This document shows positions 6,262 through 9,937 of a stretch of DNA of 9,937 nucleotides, piece by piece; the first letter of the stretch is position 1; each line of letters starts with the position of its first letter. Location: positions 7,309-17,245 of the forward strand of contig DCVY01000146.1 of assembly GCA_002327945.1 (NCBI GenBank). The letters run 5' to 3'. The DNA comes from Acidovorax delafieldii. GTDB lineage: Bacteria > Pseudomonadota > Gammaproteobacteria > Burkholderiales > Burkholderiaceae_C. The notes under the pieces were generated by a model. That model searched no databases. It was not told where the DNA came from and saw only the letters and a program-made list of their open reading frames with translations. A program made the position numbers and the translations under genes.

Positions 6262-7062
6262 ATGCTCTCTCGCCTGCCTGGTTATTCCCTGCCCGAGCGC
6301 CTGTGGCGCACCGCACGGCGCTGGGCGCTGGCGTGGGGGCGCATCGTGTACCTGGGCGCGGTGATTCTGGTGCTGGTGATGTCGCCCTCCAGCTATACCC
6401 CGGCGGCCCGCCGCACGTTGGCGCGGCAAATCTACCTGGACACGGCCCCCATCCTGATGGGGTTCACGGTGCTGGCGGCGTTGCTGGCCCTGGTCATCAC
6501 GCGCATCGTGGTGGTGACGGCGCTGAGCTATGGTCTGTCGCGCTATGCGCTCGAAATGGTGATTCGTGTGCTGGTGCTTGAACTCATTCCGCTCACGGCC
6601 ACGCTGTTCGTGGCGATGCGCTGCACCATTCCCCAAGGCACGCAACTGGCGCTGCTGCGCCAGTCGGGCCACTTTGACGCACTGCGAGCCCAGGGGGGCG
6701 ATCCCGTGCGCATGGAGCTGTTGCCGCGCGTGGTGGCTGGCGTGTTTGCCAGCATCACGTTGGCGGTGCTGTCGTGTGTGGTGGCGCTGATCATGGCCTA
6801 CCTCAGTGTGTATGGCTTCAACCTGGCTGGCCTGCCCAGCTACACGCGCATGTTCGGCCATGTGTTCTCGCCGGCGGTAACGCTGGTGTTTGCCCTCAAG
6901 ACGCTGTTTTCCAGCCTGGCCGTGGCCTTGATTCCCACCACGGCCGGCATGTACGACACAGGCGAGGGCGCCACGCCCGACTCCGAGCTGGGCGGCCTCG
7001 CGCGCATGTTTGCCGTGCTGCTGCTGATCGAGGTGGGCTCGCTCGTCGGCAACTACTATTGA
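6262..7062 (+). CDS. MlaE/YrbE-family ABC transporter permease (lipid transport)
   Basis: 266 residues, the usual length for MlaE. An amphipathic N-terminal helix (to ~25) precedes hydrophobic segments at roughly 28-42, 62-88, 95-119, 157-185, 202-226 and 246-264. The signature region is LRQSGHFDALRAQGGDPVRMELLPRVVAG (about 132-160, written across the coupling helix), equivalent to the family pattern 'EQIDAL..(M)GIDPVR.L..PR'. The usual Glu-Gln of that pattern is replaced by Gly-His before Asp139-Ala-Leu. In known systems this protein forms an inner-membrane dimer that passes phospholipid to or from an MCE hexamer. The start at 6262 (MLSRLPGYSLPERLWRTARRW) fits the family; the in-frame TTG at 6187 would start inside the GCTAT/ATAGC and stem-loop region. 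No Shine-Dalgarno is visible. The MCE gene follows after 46 bases. The ATPase gene that normally sits next to such a permease is missing. Confidence 0.88.
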   Translation: MLSRLPGYSLPERLWRTARRWALAWGRIVYLGAVILVLVMSPSSYTPAARRTLARQIYLDTAPILMGFTVLAALLALVITRIVVVTALSYGLSRYALEMVIRVLVLELIPLTATLFVAMRCTIPQGTQLALLRQSGHFDALRAQGGDPVRMELLPRVVAGVFASITLAVLSCVVALIMAYLSVYGFNLAGLPSYTRMFGHVFSPAVTLVFALKTLFSSLAVALIPTTAGMYDTGEGATPDSELGGLARMFAVLLLIEVGSLVGNYY

Positions 7063-7108
7063 GGCCGATATCGAGACCGATGGCCTTACCGAACCCTTGC
7101 AGCGCTCC

Positions 7109-8110
7109 ATGACAGACCCACTCTCTTTCACACCGACGCCGCCATCTCAGTCGGCGGTGGAAACATTGCGCCCGGTGGCCCATCTGCAGCTCAAGGCTGC
7201 GGCGCTGCTGTTGTTCACGCTGGCGCTCATCGTGGGGTCGGGCCTGTATCTGCTGTATGCGCGCGGCGCCTTCGAGCCCACGCAAACGCTGGTGCTCACG
7301 GCCGACGACTCCGAAGGCGTGGTGGTGGGCATGGACATGACGTTCTCGGGTTTCCCGATCGGCCGTGTGCGGCGCATCGAGCTGTCTGACGATGGCAATG
7401 CCCGCATCGTTGTGGACGTGCCGCGCAAGGACGCGCACTGGCTGCGCCAGTCGAGCGTTTTCACTCTGGTGCGCGGCATGGTGGGCGGCACCAATATTCG
7501 CGCCTACACCGGCATGCTCGGCGATCCGCTGTTGCCCGATGGCGCCGTGCGTCCGGTATTGCGCGGCGACGCCACGGCAGAAATCCCCCAGCTCATGGCA
7601 GCGGTGCGCGAGCTGCTGGGCAACCTCAACGCTCTCACGGCCCAGGACGCCGCCTTGGGCGCCAGCCTGGGCCAGGTGCAGGAACTGGCCGCACGGCTGA
7701 ACGGTCCGGGTGGCGCGCTGGGTGTGCTGATGGGCAACGAAGCCGATGCCCAAAAGGTTGTGGCTACGCTGGACCGCACCAACGCCTTGCTGGCTCGCCT
7801 GGATGCCATGGTGGCGCGCGCCGACCGCCAGGTCTTTGGCCAGGACGGCAAGGACGCCCTGGTGCCCGAGGTGCGGGCCACCGTGGTGCAGCTCAATGGC
7901 CTGCTGGCCGAAACGCGCACCAGCCTCAAGAAGGTGGATGCCGTGCTGGTCGAGGCGCAGGCCATTGGCGCCAATGCCCGCGAGGCCACCACCGACCTGG
8001 GCGCCTTGCGCGCCGAGGTGGAAAGCAACCTGCGCAAGGTGGAAAGCCTGGTCAACGAAATCAACCGCAAATGGCCTTTTGCGCGCAACACGGAGCTGCA
8101 ACTGCCATGA
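7109..8110 (+). CDS. MlaD-type MCE domain protein
   Basis: 333 residues. A cytoplasmic tail (1-27) precedes one membrane segment at about 29-50 (LKAAALLLFTLALIVGSGLYLLY). One MCE domain follows at about 58-135, with the usual elements: a strand (TLVLTADDSEGV), VVGMDMTFSGFPIGRVRRIEL and the closing GMVGGTNIRAYTG. From about 158 to 318 the protein is helical and probably coiled-coil (QLMAAVRELLGNLNAL, LDRTNALLARLDAM, TSLKKVDAVLVEAQAI). It ends in the NRKWPFAR motif that recurs in this MCE subgroup. It should be anchored in the inner membrane as a hexameric ring whose helices reach into the periplasm. Start: ATG at 7109; a TTG at 7097 is possible, and neither has a strong ribosome site. The stop overlaps the next gene's start in ATGA, indicating translational coupling. 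Confidence 0.9.
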   Translation: MTDPLSFTPTPPSQSAVETLRPVAHLQLKAAALLLFTLALIVGSGLYLLYARGAFEPTQTLVLTADDSEGVVVGMDMTFSGFPIGRVRRIELSDDGNARIVVDVPRKDAHWLRQSSVFTLVRGMVGGTNIRAYTGMLGDPLLPDGAVRPVLRGDATAEIPQLMAAVRELLGNLNALTAQDAALGASLGQVQELAARLNGPGGALGVLMGNEADAQKVVATLDRTNALLARLDAMVARADRQVFGQDGKDALVPEVRATVVQLNGLLAETRTSLKKVDAVLVEAQAIGANAREATTDLGALRAEVESNLRKVESLVNEINRKWPFARNTELQLP

Positions 8111-8799
8111 CCATTGCCGCCGCATGGGCGAAGGGGCTTGCCCGCTGGAGCGTGCTGTGCCTGGGTTGGACCCTGGCGGCCTGTGCCAGCGGTCCGCCCA
8201 CCCCTGAATGGCAGATGAACGCCCATGGGGCAGCGCAAAAGGCCCAGGACGCCTACCTGGCGGGCGACACCCGCGTAGAGCAACTGGAATGGAACCGTGC
8301 CCGCGAAGCCCTGTCCCGCACGGGCCGCCTGGACCTGCTGGCCCGGCTGGAACTGCTGCGCTGCGCCGGGCGCGTGGCTAGTCTGGTGTTTGCGCCGTGC
8401 GTGGAATTTGAAGCGCTGCGCCAGGATGCCGCTGCGCCCGAAAAAGCCTACGCCGATTACCTGACCGGTCAGCTGGCGCCGCTGGAAGTGGCGCAATTGC
8501 CCGCAGCCCAGCGCAGCGTGGCCCAGGCTGGGCAGACAGATGCTGGTGCCCAGCTTGCCAGCATCCAGAACCCCTTGTCGCGCTTGGTGGCTGCCGGCGT
8601 CTTGCTCAAAACGGGCCGCGCCACGCCGGCCACCCTGTCGGTGGCGGTCGAAACGGCATCGGCCCAGGGCTGGCGCAGGCCCTTGCTGGCCTGGCTGATG
8701 GTGCAGGCCAAGCGGGCGCAGGCTGCAGGGGATACCGTGGCTGCTGTCAGCCTGCAGCGACGCATTGCCATCGTGGAGCGCGGCGGCAAGCTGGATTGA
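8107..8799 (+). CDS. Lipoprotein of the MCE transport cluster, function unknown
   Basis: 230 residues from the ATG at 8107, which overlaps the MCE stop codon (ATGA). Residues 1-25 are a lipoprotein signal peptide (Lys9/Arg13, a hydrophobic run, then the lipobox Leu23-Ala-Ala-Cys26). Ala follows the lipidated Cys26, so the outer membrane is the predicted destination. The mature part is Ala/Leu/Gln/Arg-rich and predicted to be mostly helical (KAQDAYLAGD, LARLELLRCAGRVAS), somewhat like helical-repeat scaffolds. Two cysteines in LLRCAGRVASLVFAPCVEF could form a disulfide. It does not show the fold signs I would expect of PqiC/ABC-type auxiliary lipoproteins, so that name is not given. Position suggests it is the outer-membrane partner of the MCE protein. 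No homologue is recognised by name. Confidence 0.8.
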   Translation: MTIAAAWAKGLARWSVLCLGWTLAACASGPPTPEWQMNAHGAAQKAQDAYLAGDTRVEQLEWNRAREALSRTGRLDLLARLELLRCAGRVASLVFAPCVEFEALRQDAAAPEKAYADYLTGQLAPLEVAQLPAAQRSVAQAGQTDAGAQLASIQNPLSRLVAAGVLLKTGRATPATLSVAVETASAQGWRRPLLAWLMVQAKRAQAAGDTVAAVSLQRRIAIVERGGKLD

Positions 8800-8857
8800 T
8801 GTGGTTGCTGCTGGCTGCGGATGCGGTCGCCAACGGGGTTGTTTCAGCACTTTCAGC

Positions 8858-8880
8858 CTGCCGCAATGGCAGTGCGGCGG
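8858..8880 (+). other. Weak hairpin after the lipoprotein gene
   Basis: CTGCCGC (8858-8864) pairs with GCGGCGG (8874-8880) over 7 positions, one of them a T-G wobble, around a 9-base loop. No T-run follows. It could end the transport transcript by a Rho-type mechanism or be chance in G+C-rich DNA. The rest of the 190-base gap 8800-8989 shows nothing clear except AATAAT at 8953-8958, a possible -10 without a good -35. Confidence 0.25.
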
Positions 8881-8989
8881 CTTGCTTGCGTTCAAGTATC
8901 CATACCGAAGTTCACTTGCTGCAAATGATCGCTCTGGATGCGAAATGTAAGCAATAATTTCAGCAATAGTGACCAGTAAGGTATTGAGC

Positions 8990-9937
8990 ATGTCCGACGG
9001 GAGAGATGTCAGCAATGACGATGCGGTTTACAGAACACTTCTGGAATCGACCAAGGCCATTCCATGGAAGATCGACTGGGCTTCCAAGAAGTTTGCCTAC
9101 ATCGGCCCCCAGATCGAAGCGCTGCTCGGCTGGAGCCCGGAAAGCTGGATGACCGTGGACGACTGGGTGATGCGCATGCACCCCGAGGACCGCGAATACG
9201 TGGTGAATTTCTGCGTCGCCCAGTCCCAGGCCGGGATTGATCATGAAGCAGACTATCGCGCGCTGACCAAGGACAACGGCTATGTGTGGCTGCGTGACGT
9301 GGTGCATGTGGTGCGCAAAGAAAACGGTGAACCCGACGCTCTGATTGGCTTCATGTTCGACATCAGCGAACGCAAAAAAACCGAAGAGAAGTTGCTCGTT
9401 CTGCAAAAAGAGCTGGAGGCGCTTTCATTCAAGGACGGGTTGACGAACATCGCCAACCGGCGCCGGTTTGATGCCAGCCTCGAAGTGGAATGGGAAAGCG
9501 CACGCAGCAACGGGCAGCCGCTGTCCATCCTCTTGTTTGATATTGACTTTTTCAAACAGTACAACGATTTTTATGGGCATGTGCGGGGCGACAAGTGCCT
9601 GATCGAGATGGCGCAAACGCTGAGCCTGGCGCTGGATGGTCCGCGCGACCTGGTGGCGCGTCTTGGCGGCGAAGAATTTGTCGTGCTGTTGCCGCAAGCC
9701 GATGCCTCGGTGGCACTGAAAGTCGCCGAACGCTGCCAACGGCTGATTCAAAAGCAAGCGATAGCGCACGCGCAATCACCGCTGGATCAGCGCATCACTG
9801 TCAGCATCGGCGTGGGCACCGTCGTTCCGGGCGAGCGCATGAAGCCCTCCAGTTTCATCGAGGCAGTGGACCAGCAACTGTATGCGGCCAAGAAAAACGG
9901 CAGGAACCGGATCGAGACGGTTCAGGTGGCAGCTTGA
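8990..9937 (+). CDS. PAS-GGDEF diguanylate cyclase
   Basis: 315 residues, ending with TGA on the last base of the window. A PAS fold (PAS_3 type) covers about 12-128: AIPWKIDWASKKFAYIGPQ, LLGWSPESW, HPEDREYV, then GYVWLRDVVHVV and LIGFMFDISERK. A signalling helix (about 129-147) leads to the GGDEF domain (about 145-312), starting DGLTNIANRRRFD (Asp149). It has the metal/nucleotide motif FDIDFFKQYND (Asp184, Asn192) and the intact active-site motif GGEEF (226-230). It should make cyclic di-GMP from two GTP. The RxxD inhibitory site that normally ends 5 residues before GGEEF is GPRD (217-220), so its arginine is missing. No membrane segment, so the protein is cytoplasmic, sensing through the PAS pocket. 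Start: ATG 8990 with AAGG at 8978-8981; the GTG at 8969 is less likely. Confidence 0.95.
   Translation: MSDGRDVSNDDAVYRTLLESTKAIPWKIDWASKKFAYIGPQIEALLGWSPESWMTVDDWVMRMHPEDREYVVNFCVAQSQAGIDHEADYRALTKDNGYVWLRDVVHVVRKENGEPDALIGFMFDISERKKTEEKLLVLQKELEALSFKDGLTNIANRRRFDASLEVEWESARSNGQPLSILLFDIDFFKQYNDFYGHVRGDKCLIEMAQTLSLALDGPRDLVARLGGEEFVVLLPQADASVALKVAERCQRLIQKQAIAHAQSPLDQRITVSIGVGTVVPGERMKPSSFIEAVDQQLYAAKKNGRNRIETVQVAA

Noticed and set aside
7063..7108. A hidden ATPase or small protein gene between the permease and MCE genes.
   Set aside because: The gap is only 46 bases and no Walker A or ABC signature was seen in any protein of the cluster.

Overview
The window looks like chromosomal DNA of a high-GC betaproteobacterium, most likely Comamonadaceae (Acidovorax-like). 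This rests on the protein flavour, the strong G/C third-position bias, and intergenic palindromes of the CTTCG(A/G)CAGGC type. The genus is an inference from memory, not from a search. No rRNA, tRNA, CRISPR array or intact transposase gene was seen.

Layout. (1) Bases 1-926 hold an alpha-E (DUF403) protein that lacks only its first dozen or so codons. It converges on a small VF530-family gene on the minus strand (975-1307). (2) Divergent from VF530 is a large cobalamin-binding-type radical SAM protein (1406-3328) whose cluster motif is CX4CX2C. (3) A peroxide-detoxification pair follows: ahpC (3500-4063) and ahpF (4233-5801). A palindrome-rich, AT-rich block lies before ahpC, and two hairpins ending in eight T's lie between the two genes. 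(4) The 460-base gap 5802-6261 has no gene but is full of structure: REP-like palindromes, a 174-bp MITE-like element with ~40-bp imperfect terminal inverted repeats, a GCTAT/ATAGC hairpin, and a 16-bp stem-loop just before the next gene. (5) A three-gene cluster (6262-8799) encodes an MlaE-type permease, an MlaD-type MCE protein and a lipoprotein, probably a lipid-transport system between inner and outer membrane. No ATPase gene is present. (6) A PAS-GGDEF diguanylate cyclase (8990-9937) ends exactly at the last base of the window.

How the genes work together. AhpF passes electrons from NADH to AhpC, which reduces H2O2 and organic peroxides. The permease, MCE protein and lipoprotein should form one envelope complex: inner-membrane channel, periplasmic MCE ring or tube, and outer-membrane lipoprotein. 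It would need an MlaF-type ATPase supplied from elsewhere. The other genes look like independent units. The most interesting material is non-coding: the MITE-like element and the wobble-paired hairpin ahead of the permease gene. The ATPase-less transport cluster is the main gene-level oddity. I see no clear case for a wholly new defence or biosynthetic system here.
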